A stretch of DNA of 41,659 bases from an uncultured Clostridia bacterium (GTDB lineage: Bacteria > Bacillota > Clostridia > TANB77 > CAG-508), in the NCBI GenBank assembly GCA_947426305.1, contig CANEDP010000012.1:1-41659 (forward strand). The letters run 5' to 3'. The position numbers were made by a program, and so were the translations under genes. The notes under the pieces are model-generated. The model was not told the origin of the DNA. It did not search any database and saw only the letters and a list, made by a program, of their open reading frames with translations. Positions 5,977 through 14,694 of this stretch are shown here, in pieces (the first letter of the stretch is position 1; each line of letters starts with the position of its first letter).

Positions 5977-7383
5977 ATGAGAGAAGAATGTGGAGTTTTT
6001 GGAGTATATTCGAGTAAAAATGAACAAGATTTGGTATTTCCAATCTGTGTAGGACTATCAAGTCTGCAACATAGAGGAGAAGAATCCTGCGGAATGGCAA
6101 TTAATAATGGTGGTGTCATAACTTGTCATAAAGATGTTGGACTTGTTTCTGATGTGTTTACCAATTCAGTGATACGTGATTTACCAAAAGGAAAAATCGG
6201 AATTGGTCATGTTCGCTATTCAACCACTGGTTGTGCGAGAAAGGAAAATGCACAGCCGATTGTTTCACGATACAAAAAAGGGAATTTATGTATTGTCCAC
6301 AACGGAAATCTTACCAATACAGCGCAGCTACGTGCAGAATTAGAAGAAAACGGTGCCATTTTCAATTCAACAAGTGATACAGAAGTCATTGCCTATATCA
6401 TTGCGCGTGAAAGATTAAAAACGCATTCGATTGAAGATGCGGTTTTCAACGCTATGAAATATATCAAAGGAGCGTATTCGCTATTAGTGATGAGTTCCAG
6501 AAAACTCATTGCAGTCAGAGACCCTTATGGTTTTCGCCCATTGTGCATGGGAAAATTAGATGGAGATTACATTTTTTCTTCCGAAAGTTGTGCTTTAGAT
6601 ATCTTAGGAGCTGAATTTGTACGAGATATTCAGCCAGGAGAAGTTGTAACGCTTTATAATAACGAAATAACCACCAGAAATTTTCGAACCACCGAAAAAG
6701 ATGGTTTATGCATTTTCGAATATGTCTATTTTTCAAGACCAGATTCCATAATTGATGGCTATAGTGTTCATAAATTCCGAGAAGAAACAGGGCGCTATTT
6801 AAGTATGCAAGCACCTGTTGAGGCGGATTTTGTAGCTGGTGTGCCAGATTCTGGATTAGATGCGGCATTAGGTTATTCCAAAGAGTCAAAAATTCCATAT
6901 GGAATGGCGTTTGTGAAAAGCAAATACATTGGAAGAACCTTTATTCAATCAACACAAAATGAAAGAAAAAAGCAAGTGGTTTTGAAATTAAATCCTTTAA
7001 AACAAACCATCAAAGGTAAAAAAATTATTTTAATTGATGACTCCATTGTAAGAGGAACGACAATAACCAGATTAGTCAGCATTTTAAGAAGGGCAGGCGT
7101 GAAGGAGATTCATCTAAGAATTGCTGCTCCGCCATTTATTGGAAGATGCTATTTTGGAACCGATGTAACAGACGAAGATGGTTTGATTGCAAGACATAAA
7201 ACGGTTGAAGAAATCCGCCAACAAATTGGCGTGGATTCTTTGGAATATTTAAGTTTGGAAAATTTAAGGAAAATTGCGGAAAATTCCAACATGAAAAGTT
7301 TCTGCGAAGGCTGTTTTACAGACAAATATCCAGTAGAAGTGCCAAAAGAAGTACATAAGGATAGTTTTGAGAAGATTTTTTAA
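5977..7383 (+). CDS. purF: Amidophosphoribosyltransferase
   Basis: PurF makes 5-phosphoribosylamine from PRPP and glutamine, the first step of purine synthesis. I chose ATG 5977 because GGAG (5966-5969) is seven bases away; ATG 5971 is too close. That gives MREECGVFG, a four-residue propeptide before the catalytic cysteine (Cys5) of the N-terminal glutaminase domain. The PRPP loop reads ILIDDSIVRGTT. Cysteines at GLCIFEY, GRCYFGTD and SFCEGC match the four ligands of the B. subtilis-type 4Fe-4S cluster. It stands alone; no other pur gene is in the window. Confidence 0.96.
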   Translation: MREECGVFGVYSSKNEQDLVFPICVGLSSLQHRGEESCGMAINNGGVITCHKDVGLVSDVFTNSVIRDLPKGKIGIGHVRYSTTGCARKENAQPIVSRYKKGNLCIVHNGNLTNTAQLRAELEENGAIFNSTSDTEVIAYIIARERLKTHSIEDAVFNAMKYIKGAYSLLVMSSRKLIAVRDPYGFRPLCMGKLDGDYIFSSESCALDILGAEFVRDIQPGEVVTLYNNEITTRNFRTTEKDGLCIFEYVYFSRPDSIIDGYSVHKFREETGRYLSMQAPVEADFVAGVPDSGLDAALGYSKESKIPYGMAFVKSKYIGRTFIQSTQNERKKQVVLKLNPLKQTIKGKKIILIDDSIVRGTTITRLVSILRRAGVKEIHLRIAAPPFIGRCYFGTDVTDEDGLIARHKTVEEIRQQIGVDSLEYLSLENLRKIAENSNMKSFCEGCFTDKYPVEVPKEVHKDSFEKIF

Positions 7384-7436
7384 AAATGAAATGCCGTTAT
7401 CATTCTTTGGAAAATATACTTTTTGTGAAATTTGTG

Positions 7437-7464
7437 TTGAAAAAATTGCAAAATGTAATATAAT
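7437..7464 (+). promoter_or_regulatory. Promoter of the deacetylase gene
   Basis: TTGAAA (7437-7442), 16-base spacer, TATAAT (7459-7464). Confidence 0.6.
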
Positions 7465-7483
7465 AATATAGAGGAAGTACAAA

Positions 7484-8420
7484 ATGTTATATGATATAGA
7501 TAATGAAAACGAAGAAGAACCAATAACCGAAGAAATGATAATCCGAACTCGCGTGCGCAAAAAAGCAATCATATGCGGGGTTATTATCTTGTGCTGTGTA
7601 ATTGTGATGACGATTAGCATTATCGTGTCAGTTAAATCTAAAAATAAGGCAAATGCGGATTTGGCAAATAACAATCAAACTGAAAACCAAATTATTCACG
7701 AAAAAAAGCATATGCAAATTGCCAAACACGATTTCGAACAAATCAAAACCAAATTTGTTCCTAAAGCAAATCCAAATGCACAAGAACAAATTACCAATAT
7801 TTACTATTCCGAAGAAAAAATAGCGTATCTTACCTTTGATGATGGACCTTCCAAAAATATTACGCCACAAATTTTAGATATTTTAAAACAAGAAAACGTA
7901 CCAGCAACCTTTTTTGTACTAGGAAGTAGGGTGGAACTATATTCAGATTTGCTAAAACGAGAATACGACGAAGGACATTATATTGCCAATCATGGTTATT
8001 CCCATAAATATTCGCAAATTTACGAGTCCAAAGATACCGTTTTTGAAGAATACGTAAAATGCGAAAATGCGATTCGAAATGCTTTGAATAATCAAGAGTA
8101 TAATTCCTATCTTTTCCGCTTTCCAGGAGGTTCGAGTGGGGGAAGATATGCAGGAATTAAGGCAGAAGCCAAAGAATTATTGCGAAATTATGGTATTAAC
8201 TACACCAACTGGAATTGTCTAACAGGTGATGCCGAAGGAAAAACCACGCCAGAAGCACTAATGGGCTGTTTGCAAGAAACCATGCAAGGTGACCGGAAGT
8301 ATTATTGTGTTAATGCATGATGCTAACGATAAATCTTATACAGCAGAGACATTGCCGATGGTTATTGCATATTTAAGAGAGCAGGGGTATGTTTTTAAGA
8401 ATTTTTATGAAATATTTTGA
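7484..8420 (+). CDS. Membrane-anchored polysaccharide deacetylase, +1 frame change at CGG
   Basis: A NodB/PdaA-type deacetylase that probably modifies cell-wall glycan outside the membrane. It has a cytoplasmic start of about 27 residues, one span (about 29-49), a linker, then the catalytic domain: LTFDDGPSKN (metal-binding Asp and base), HGYSHKYS (metal-binding His pair) and RFPGGSSG. The zero frame ends at TGA 8318-8320. At CGG 8294-8296, skipping the C gives GGA and then IIVLMHDANDKSYTAETLP, the expected final motif with its catalytic His, ending at 8420 (311 residues). The skip is exactly one base before a glycine codon, as in mtaB, recD2 and the YetF-like gene. Confidence 0.85.
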
Positions 8421-8467
8421 AAATAAATTGACAAAGGACTAACCTTTTATTATATCATATTTTTGAA

Positions 8468-8507
8468 ATTATGTCAAGTTGACAAAATCGAGGAAATGTG
8501 GTATAAT
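8468..8507 (+). promoter_or_regulatory. Palindrome-covered promoter, copy A
   Basis: TTGACA (8479-8484), 17 bases, TATAAT (8502-8507), with ATGTCAAGTTGACA-type dyad symmetry over the -35 box (8468-8488). Near-identical promoters occur at 14594-14633 and 40328-40367. This copy drives the interrupted frame at 8586 instead of a short terminated RNA. Confidence 0.7.
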
Positions 8508-8585
8508 ATTAGAGTTTAAAAAGTTAAAATTTGAATAAAATATTGATAGACAAAATAAAAAATCCATACAAGGAAAGTGATAAAA

Positions 8586-8861
8586 ATGGTATATATACTT
8601 TGCAAATATCCTGACGATTTCAGATATTAGAAAAAAAGAAAATAGGGTTTTGATACAGTAGTTTTTGAACTTCCAAGTTATGAAATTGTGGAAAAAGATG
8701 GAAATTATACAGATCAAGAAATAGAAGAATTTAGACAAATAGTAGAGCGTGGTGCTCACTTATTCTTTAAATATGCTAGAAATGGAGGACTTAAATTTGC
8801 CTAGTATTTTAGAAATAATGCAGTTATAAAATATATTTTTGGTCTAAAAACAGTTATATAA
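8586..8861 (+). pseudogene. Small protein gene interrupted by three TAG codons
   Basis: From ATG 8586 one frame runs to TAA 8859-8861, broken only by TAG at 8628, 8643 and 8802. The middle part (GFDTVVFELPSYEIVEKD, then EEFRQIVERGAHLFFKYARN) reads as genuine protein. A promoter (8479-8507) and a strong terminator (8876-8920) bracket it. TAG ends many real genes here (spoIVA, rplC, rpsD), so general UAG recoding is unlikely and decay is the simplest view. The family is not recognised. Confidence 0.45.
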
Positions 8862-8875
8862 ATTAAAGTATTATA

Positions 8876-8920
8876 AAAGAAATAACTTAGAAGATAAAAA
8901 TTCTAAGTTATTTCTTTTTT
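8876..8920. terminator. Bidirectional terminator
   Basis: AAAGAAATAACTTAGA (8876-8891) pairs perfectly with 8902-8917. It serves the 8586 unit and the convergent holin-like gene. Confidence 0.9.
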
Positions 8921-8929
8921 GCCAATCTA

Positions 8930-9307
8930 CTATACTCCCTGTTCTCCAGGTAATATATAATCAATCACACCATAAATTAAAGCACCAATAATGGCTGCCA
9001 TCCAAGTGATTGAGTAACCAGCAACTAAAAATTGTGTTACATATAATGTAACAACTGCCAATACAAATCCAACAAAACCTTTACCAAAGGCCATTGCGTG
9101 TAATCCTGTAAATTTTACAATTAAATAATCCATAACACTCAAAACAATTGCTGCCAAACCTAAACTCCACCAATTACTAATTGTGAAATTTGGTGTGAAA
9201 AATGCAGTAATTCCAAGAATAATGGCTGCAACAATAAATCTACCGATCACTTGACCTACGGAACCTAAAGTTGAATTGCTAGACTGCGCACGTGAATTGT
9301 TATCCAT
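8930..9307 (-). CDS. Holin-like four-span membrane protein
   Basis: 125 residues with a polar serine/asparagine-rich start, then four membrane spans with family features FFTPNFTISNWW, MDYLIVKFTG and VDYILPG-type end (IDYILPGEQGV). Such proteins are annotated as phage holin family and are common as stand-alone chromosomal genes in Clostridia, where lysis function is not established. ATG 9307 is ten bases from GGAGG; TTG 9313 is an alternative. No phage genes surround it, so a prophage origin is not supported. Confidence 0.72.
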   Translation of the reverse strand: MDNNSRAQSSNSTLGSVGQVIGRFIVAAIILGITAFFTPNFTISNWWSLGLAAIVLSVMDYLIVKFTGLHAMAFGKGFVGFVLAVVTLYVTQFLVAGYSITWMAAIIGALIYGVIDYILPGEQGV

Positions 9308-9474
9308 TTTCAAATAACCTCCTTGGTATAAAAATCGTCTATTTTAAAAATTTATTTTATGACGATATTTTTATTTCAACAAAATACTTATCCATAATAA
9401 ATATTTTATAAGTATATTTTGATAAATTTTGCGAAAAATATTCATATAAATTTTTGTAAAATGAGGTTTAAAAT

Positions 9475-10144
9475 ATGATACTTATCTTTGTAAGGACGAT
9501 TTTTCTTTATCTTTTGGTCTTAATCGTTATGCGTTTTATGGGAAAAAGAGAAATCAGCCAATTACAACCATTTGAGTTAGTCATTTCCATTATGATTGCG
9601 GATTTAGCAACTATGCCTATGTCTGAAACTGGAATTCCGATTTTGTATGGCATCATTCCGATTTTAGGATTACTGATGATGCATATTGTGATTTCAATGA
9701 TTAATTTAAAAAGTATTCGCATTCGAGAAGTTATTTGTGGAAAGCCTAGAATTTTAATTTTTCGAGGAAAAATCGACGAAAAAGCCATGCGCAAAGAAAA
9801 CTTTACAATTACAGAATTAGAATCTCGTTTGCGTGTTAATCGGATCTTACAATTTAGAAGATGTGGAATATGCGATTTTGGAAACCAGTGGACAAATTAC
9901 CGTCATTCCTAAGCCAAACAAGCGAGGAACGACACCAGAAGATTTCGGAATGGAACCAGAATATGTTGGAATGTCGTATGATTTGGTTATCGACGGAAAA
10001 ATTTTGACGGATAATTTAGTCAAACTTGGCAAAGATTACAATTGGCTAAAAAAACAAGTTGCCAAATTCAATATGCGCCCAGAAGATGCTTTAGTAGTTG
10101 TCATCAGCGGAAATGGCAGTATTTTCTGCCAGAAAAAAATGTAG
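9475..10144 (+). CDS. YetF-like DUF421 membrane protein, +1 frame change at CGG
   Basis: DUF421 proteins have N-terminal membrane spans and a cytosolic C-terminal domain; the B. subtilis relatives are linked to the spore and envelope. Here the first part (MGKREISQLQPFELVISIMI, spans to about residue 75) runs to CGG 9841-9843. Read straight, it derails and stops at 9912. Skipping C9841 gives AAT-GGA-TCT and GSYNLEDVEYAILETSGQI, the conserved C-terminal motif, to TAG 10142-10144 (222 residues, normal for the family). The skipped base precedes a glycine codon. GAGG precedes ATG 9475. It is followed by its usual partner, DUF4363. Confidence 0.85.
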
Positions 10145-10181
10145 GGCATGGTGCACCGTGTCCAAAACATAAGGAGAAAAC

Positions 10182-10571
10182 ATGAGATTTTTGAGAGAAT
10201 ATTTGATTATTATTGTTATTTTAAGTTTTGTTTTTTTTATGGAATATCTAACGAGCAAAAGTCTTGGAGAGGCAACGCAGTGGATGAAGAATGGCGTGAT
10301 AAGTATTGAGAATAAAATAAAAGAAAATCAGGAATCGGAAGCGCAAGAAGAATTTTACGATTTACAAGGAAAATGGAAAGAGAAAACAGAAAAATTGGCT
10401 TTATTTGTAGAGCATAATGAACTGGAAAAAGTTACCAACGATATTGCTTTGATTGAAATTAATTTTGAGACAGATGAAACAGAAGATATTTTGGAAAATA
10501 TTGCAGACTTAAAATTTATGTTAGAACATATTGAGGAAAAAAATCAGTTGAAATGGAAAAATATATTTTAA
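10182..10571 (+). CDS. DUF4363 family protein
   Basis: 129 residues: one N-terminal membrane span (about 7-22), then a charged helical domain outside or inside the membrane ending FMLEHIEEKNQLKWKNIF, the hallmark of DUF4363. It lies 37 bases after the DUF421 gene with its own AAGGAG site, and the two families are commonly adjacent in Clostridia, so they probably work together. Function is unknown. A short hairpin (GGCATGGT-GC-ACCGTGTCC) lies in the gap. Confidence 0.8.
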   Translation: MRFLREYLIIIVILSFVFFMEYLTSKSLGEATQWMKNGVISIENKIKENQESEAQEEFYDLQGKWKEKTEKLALFVEHNELEKVTNDIALIEINFETDETEDILENIADLKFMLEHIEEKNQLKWKNIF

Positions 10572-10593
10572 AAGGACACTAAAAAGTGTCCTT
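10572..10593. terminator. Hairpin between convergent genes
   Basis: AAGGACACT-AAAA-AGTGTCCTT; the T tails are poor on both sides. It overlaps the stop codon of the minus-strand glycosyltransferase gene. Confidence 0.55.
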
Positions 10594-11520
10594 CATATTC
10601 GTATCTTTAATAATGTAAATCGGTCTTTTTTTCACTTCCAAATACGTTTTAGACAAATATTGCCCGATAATTCCCAATGAAAATAATTGAATACCACTTA
10701 CCATAAAAATAATACATACCAAAGATGGCCAACCACTTGTTGGGTCTCCTAAAACTAAGGTTTTGATAATAATAATCACAATAAAAATAAAGGAAACTAA
10801 ACAAAATAGCAAACCAATCAAAGAGGATAAAATCAGTGGCGTTGTGGAGAATGCTGTAATTCCTTCTAAGGCATAAGACATTAGTTTCCAAAACGACCAT
10901 TTTGTTTCACCAGCAACTCTTTTTACATTTTCGTACTCAATCCATTTTACGTTAAATCCAACAAAACTGAATAGCCCTTTCGAATAACGATTGTATTCTT
11001 TAAGTGATAAAATGGAATCGACTACGATTCGTTTCATAAAAATATAATCGCGAGCGCCATCAACCATTTCTAGTTTTGCCATTTTGTTGATAATTTTGTA
11101 AAATAGTTTGGCAAAAAAACTGCGAATAATGGGTTCGCCTTTACGTGTCGTTCTACGTGTTCCAACTGTATCATAATTTTCTTCGGTAACAGACTGGTAC
11201 ATTTCCATTAAAAGGGAAGGTGGGTCTTGTAAGTCAGCATCCATAAGTGTTACAAAATCACCAGTTGATTTTTCAAGGCCTGCATAAATGGCGGCTTCTT
11301 TTCCAAAATTGCGAGAAAAAGAAATGTATTTGATGCGAGAATCGTTTTTTAATAAATCTTTGATTACAGTTAAAGTGTTATCGTTGGAACCATCATTAAC
11401 AAAGATAAATTCAAATTCGGTATTTTTAAAGCAATTGGTATGTTTGGTTAATTCTTCATAAAATAAAGGAAGTGATTTTTCTTCGTTATAACAAGGTACA
11501 ATGATTGATATTTTATCCAT
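10579..11520 (-). CDS. GtrB/DPM-like polyprenyl-phosphate glycosyltransferase
   Basis: A GT-A glycosyltransferase of family 2 (313 residues) that transfers a sugar from a nucleotide donor to a polyprenyl phosphate at the membrane. It shows SIIVPCYNEEKSLP at the start, FVNDGSNDNT, FSRNFGKEAAI and the metal-binding DADLQDPP motif. Two C-terminal spans (about 228-252 and 262-290) match GtrB, YkcC and CsbB relatives. The start at 11520 follows TTAGGAG. It is monocistronic; the sugar is unknown and no partner flippase is nearby. Confidence 0.88.
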   Translation of the reverse strand: MDKISIIVPCYNEEKSLPLFYEELTKHTNCFKNTEFEFIFVNDGSNDNTLTVIKDLLKNDSRIKYISFSRNFGKEAAIYAGLEKSTGDFVTLMDADLQDPPSLLMEMYQSVTEENYDTVGTRRTTRKGEPIIRSFFAKLFYKIINKMAKLEMVDGARDYIFMKRIVVDSILSLKEYNRYSKGLFSFVGFNVKWIEYENVKRVAGETKWSFWKLMSYALEGITAFSTTPLILSSLIGLLFCLVSFIFIVIIIIKTLVLGDPTSGWPSLVCIIFMVSGIQLFSLGIIGQYLSKTYLEVKKRPIYIIKDTNMKDTF

Positions 11521-11554
11521 ATTTTTCTCCTAAATTGATTAAATTCTAAAAAAA

Positions 11555-11583
11555 AGTATATCACAAAAGAAAAAAAATTTCAA
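11555..11583 (-). promoter_or_regulatory. Promoter of the glycosyltransferase gene
   Basis: Minus strand: TTGAAA (11578-11583), 17-base spacer, TATACT (11555-11560). Confidence 0.6.
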
Positions 11584-11610
11584 GATATTGATAAAAATTA
11601 CAAAAAGAGG

Positions 11611-11639
11611 TTGAAATTTTTACAGAAATGTAATATAAT
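11611..11639 (+). promoter_or_regulatory. mreB promoter
   Basis: TTGAAA (11611-11616), 17-base spacer, TATAAT (11634-11639). Confidence 0.65.
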
Positions 11640-11718
11640 TGTAATATAACTGTAATAAAAAGTGAAAACTAGAGTAAATAGATGGATAATGTTAGTTTAA
11701 GAAGGGAAGAGAAGTTTA

Positions 11719-12717
11719 ATGTTTGGACAAGATATTGGAATTGATTTAGGGACAGCCACAGTCATTGCATATGTGAAAGGAAAAGGGATCGTTTTAAGAG
11801 AGCCTTCTGTGGTTGCGGTCAATAATGTAACAGGGGAAGTGCTAGCAGTTGGACATGAAGCAAGAAGAATGCTTGGAAGAACGCCTGGAAATATCATTGC
11901 CACAAGACCACTTCGTGATGGTGTGATTTCAGATTATACGGTTACGGAAAAAATGCTAAAATATTTTATTAATAAAATAGGTGGAAAATTTTTATTTGCT
12001 CCAAGAATTATGATTTGTATTCCTTCTCAAGTAACGGAAGTTGAAAAGAAGGCTGTGATTGACGCGGCTTCTAATGCAGGAGCAAGACGTGTATATTTAA
12101 TTGAAGAACCAATTGCAGCAGCCATTGGTGCAGGGTTAGACATCTCCAAACCATCTGGAAATATGATTGTTGACATTGGTGGCGGAACGACGGATATTGC
12201 TGTGATTTCGCTTGGTGGTTCTGTTGTGAGCACTTCGATTAAAGTGGCAGGGGACAAGTTTGATGAAGCCATTGTCAAATACATCAAAAAAAGGCATAAT
12301 GTAATGATTGGAGAAAGAACAGCGGAGGAATTGAAATTAAATATTGGTTGTGTGTATCCAAAATTTCAAGATATGGAAATGGATGTGCGAGGACGTGATT
12401 TGCTGACTGGTTTGCCAAGAACGATTACGGTTTATTCAAGCGAAATGCTAGAGGCGTTGGAAGAACCTTCTATGCTAATTGTGGATGCGGTTCACAATGT
12501 TTTGGAAAAAACGCCACCAGAACTAGCATCTGATATCAGTGACAAAGGAATTTACATGACTGGTGGTGGCTGTTTGATTGATGGATTGGATAAACTAATT
12601 CAAGAAAAAACCGGAATTAACGTCATGATTGCAGAAGATTCGATTTCCTGTGTGGCAATTGGAACAGGAAAGGCGCTTGATAATTTGGATAATTTGGATC
12701 GATCGAGAAGGGCGTAG
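11719..12717 (+). CDS. MreB/Mbl family actin-like cell-shape protein
   Basis: A bacterial actin of 332 residues that forms membrane-associated filaments directing wall synthesis. The ATPase motifs are visible: DIGIDLGTATV near the start (phosphate 1), VDIGGGTTDIAVISLGG near residue 155 (phosphate 2) and MTGGGCLIDGL (adenosine). IEEPIAAAIGAGLDI is also typical. GAAGGGAAGAG precedes ATG 11719. No mreC or mreD follows, as is usual for mbl/mreBH-type paralogs, so the exact paralog cannot be decided here. Confidence 0.93.
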   Translation: MFGQDIGIDLGTATVIAYVKGKGIVLREPSVVAVNNVTGEVLAVGHEARRMLGRTPGNIIATRPLRDGVISDYTVTEKMLKYFINKIGGKFLFAPRIMICIPSQVTEVEKKAVIDAASNAGARRVYLIEEPIAAAIGAGLDISKPSGNMIVDIGGGTTDIAVISLGGSVVSTSIKVAGDKFDEAIVKYIKKRHNVMIGERTAEELKLNIGCVYPKFQDMEMDVRGRDLLTGLPRTITVYSSEMLEALEEPSMLIVDAVHNVLEKTPPELASDISDKGIYMTGGGCLIDGLDKLIQEKTGINVMIAEDSISCVAIGTGKALDNLDNLDRSRRA

Positions 12718-12740
12718 AAAATTGAATTAAAATAACCATG

Positions 12741-12762
12741 AGGGTTGGTCTTGACCAACCCT
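12741..12762 (+). terminator. Hairpin after mreB-like gene
   Basis: AGGGTTGGTC-TT-GACCAACCCT, followed by TCAAAATTT. It is a strong stem with a weak tail, so partial readthrough into mtaB is possible. Confidence 0.5.
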
Positions 12763-12793
12763 TCAAAATTTCAAACCAAAGAAAGGATCAACA

Positions 12794-14097
12794 ATGAAAA
12801 AAGTAGCATTTTATACACTTCGGTTGCAAAGTCAACCAATACGAAACCAATGGAATGATTCAAAAATTTATCGAAAATGGTTATGAAATTGTAGAATTTC
12901 ACGAAAAAGCAGATATCTATGTGATTAATACTTGCACCGTAACCAACATTTCCGACAGAAAATCAAGACAAATGCTTAGGCGAGCCAAAGAAATGAATCC
13001 GAATTCTACGATTGTTGCGGTCGGATGTTATGTGCAAGTTGCCAAAGAAGAAGTCGAAAAAATGGACGAAATCGATTTGTGTTTGGGGACGAACGAGAAA
13101 AAAGATATTGTGCAATGCCTTGAAAAATATTTGCAAAATAAAGAGAAAAGCGAAATTGATGATGTATTTCAAACCAAGGAATATAGCGATTTTGGAAGTG
13201 TGACTTATACCGAAAAAGTACGAGCCGTCATTAAAGTGCAAGATGGCTGTGACCGATTTTGTTCTTATTGTTTGATTCCATATGCTAGAGGAAGAGTTAG
13301 AAGTCGAAATCCAGAAAATGTTGTAAGCGAAATCAAAAGCATTGCGCAAAAAGGCATCAAAGAAGTTGTTATCACGGGAATTCATGTGGCGTCTTATGGG
13401 AAAGATTTCAAAAAGCATTATCAGTTGATTGATTTATTGGAAGAAATCAATCAAATTGAAGGAATTGAGCGAATTCGTCTTCGGCTCAATTGAACCACTT
13501 TTGATAACCGATGAATTTTTAAGCCGATTACAAAAACTAGAAAAAATCTGTCATCATTTTCATTTATCTTTGCAAAGTGGTTGTGACGAAACTTTGCTAC
13601 GAATGAATAGACGCTATACCACCAAACAATTTGCAGAAATTGTGCAAAAATTAAGAAATACATATGAAGACGTGATTTTGACAACGGATATTATTGTTGG
13701 TTTTCCAGGGGAAACAGAGGAAGAATTTGAAAAGACAAAGGATTTTCTAGAGAAAATCAAATTTTATAAAATGCATATTTTTAAATATTCCGTAAGAAGT
13801 GGAACAAAGGCAGAAAAAATGGAACATCAGATTATCAATCGTGTAAAAGAGGAAAGAAGCCAGAGATTGATGGAAATGTCAGAAAAAAATCAGGAATTTT
13901 ATCATAGGCAATGGATTGGAAAAAAAGTGGATATCTTGGTAGAAGAAAAAGACGGAGAATTTTATCAAGGACATACAGCCAATTATTTACTAGTAAAAAT
14001 GAAGTCAAATACGGATTTAATCAACCAAATTGAAGTTGTTACGATTCAGAAATTTTCAAATGCAGAATTGATTGCAGAAAATGTAACCAAAATGTAA
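12794..14097 (+). CDS. mtaB: tRNA threonylcarbamoyladenosine methylthiotransferase, two +1 frame changes at CGG
   Basis: A radical SAM enzyme that adds a methylthio group to t6A37 of tRNA. ATG 12794 follows AAAGGA. Two breaks occur. At CGG 12821-12823, skipping the C turns CTT-CGG into CTT-GGT and yields TLGCKVNQYETNG, the invariant N-terminal cluster motif. At CGG 13482-13484, skipping the C restores RIRLGSIEPLL. Between them lies the radical SAM motif CDRFCSYCLIPYARG. With both skips the product is 433 residues, normal for MtaB, with a C-terminal TRAM-like region. Both skips restore conserved glycines. Read without them, no functional enzyme results. Confidence 0.88.
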
Positions 14098-14130
14098 CCG
14101 TTTTGTAATCAAAACTTAATGTAAAAACTA

Positions 14131-14159
14131 TTGATTTATTTAAGGCTATAGTATATGAT
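14131..14159 (+). promoter_or_regulatory. Promoter of the 14209 gene
   Basis: TTGATT (14131-14136), 17-base spacer, TATGAT (14154-14159). Confidence 0.55.
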
Positions 14160-14208
14160 TAAATAAATTAAGTAAGGATTTAGAGAAGATTTACCAAGGA
14201 GGAATAGA

Positions 14209-14541
14209 ATGAAAGAATATAATTTGAAAGATAATACAGTGGGAAGCAGTTTACCAACGCAATATGGAACTTTAAATAAATTGAAAAATTTCTTTCGATT
14301 AGAATTAACACCAAAACAAGCCAAAGTTTTTGGAGAAGTGCATGACTTTTTATTTCAAGAAATTGAATTTCCAGAATTAAGAGACTTTTTGTATCAAGAA
14401 ATTGATTTATCAGGCGTGAAAGATTTTTGGTGTCAAGATGTTGATTTCAAGGCTGTAAAAGATTTTTGGTGTCAGGATGTTGACTTTACTGGATTTAAAA
14501 AATTCTGGTGTCAAGAAATTACTTTCGGTAAGAAAAAATAA
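14209..14541 (+). CDS. Small protein with five 13-residue repeats
   Basis: 110 residues, ATG 14209 after AAGGAGG. Residues 44-108 are five head-to-tail 13-residue units: VHDFLFQEIEFPE, LRDFLYQEIDLSG, VKDFWCQDVDFKA, VKDFWCQDVDFTG, FKKFWCQEITFGK. The pattern is x-x-D-F-[WL]-x-Q-[DE]-[IV]-x-[FL]; the last three carry WCQ. LKNFFRLELTPKQ at 25-37 may be a worn sixth unit. Regular alternation suggests a stacked or membrane-surface structure. It has its own promoter and no neighbour that indicates a role. I do not recognise the family. Confidence 0.75.
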   Translation: MKEYNLKDNTVGSSLPTQYGTLNKLKNFFRLELTPKQAKVFGEVHDFLFQEIEFPELRDFLYQEIDLSGVKDFWCQDVDFKAVKDFWCQDVDFTGFKKFWCQEITFGKKK

Positions 14542-14572
14542 GAATGTCAAGGCAGGAAAACTAAGTAACCTT

Positions 14573-14681
14573 AAGTGAGAGCATATTTTTCAAATTTTGT
14601 CAACTTGACATAATGAAGAAAATATGATATAATAAAAGTTGGAGCATATTTACGGAAATAATTGAATTATTTCCGTTTTTT
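14573..14681 (+). repeat. Promoter-operator-terminator unit, copy B
   Basis: The unit starts AAGTGAGAGCATATTTTT, shared exactly with copy C at 40308. It has TTGACA (14605-14610), 17 bases, TATAAT (14628-14633), a palindrome over the -35 box (14594-14614), and about 12 bases after the predicted start a terminator hairpin, ACGGAAATAAT (14652-14662) with 14666-14676 plus a T run. It would yield an RNA of only about 42 nt. Confidence 0.7.
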
Positions 14682-14694
14682 GCGCTAAAATTCA

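Noticed and set aside
8586..8861. UAG as a sense codon (pyrrolysine or recoding)
   Set aside because: TAG ends many intact genes here (spoIVA, rplB, rplC, rpsD) and no pyl gene is visible.
8930..9307. Prophage lysis module
   Set aside because: The holin-like gene stands alone; no endolysin or phage structural gene is near.
12963..13418. 151-codon minus-strand frame inside mtaB
   Set aside because: It overlaps the radical SAM domain of mtaB and is rich in Phe and Ile as expected for an antisense shadow.
14413..14520. CRISPR-like 39-base tandem repeats
   Set aside because: They are in-frame protein repeats with no spacers.
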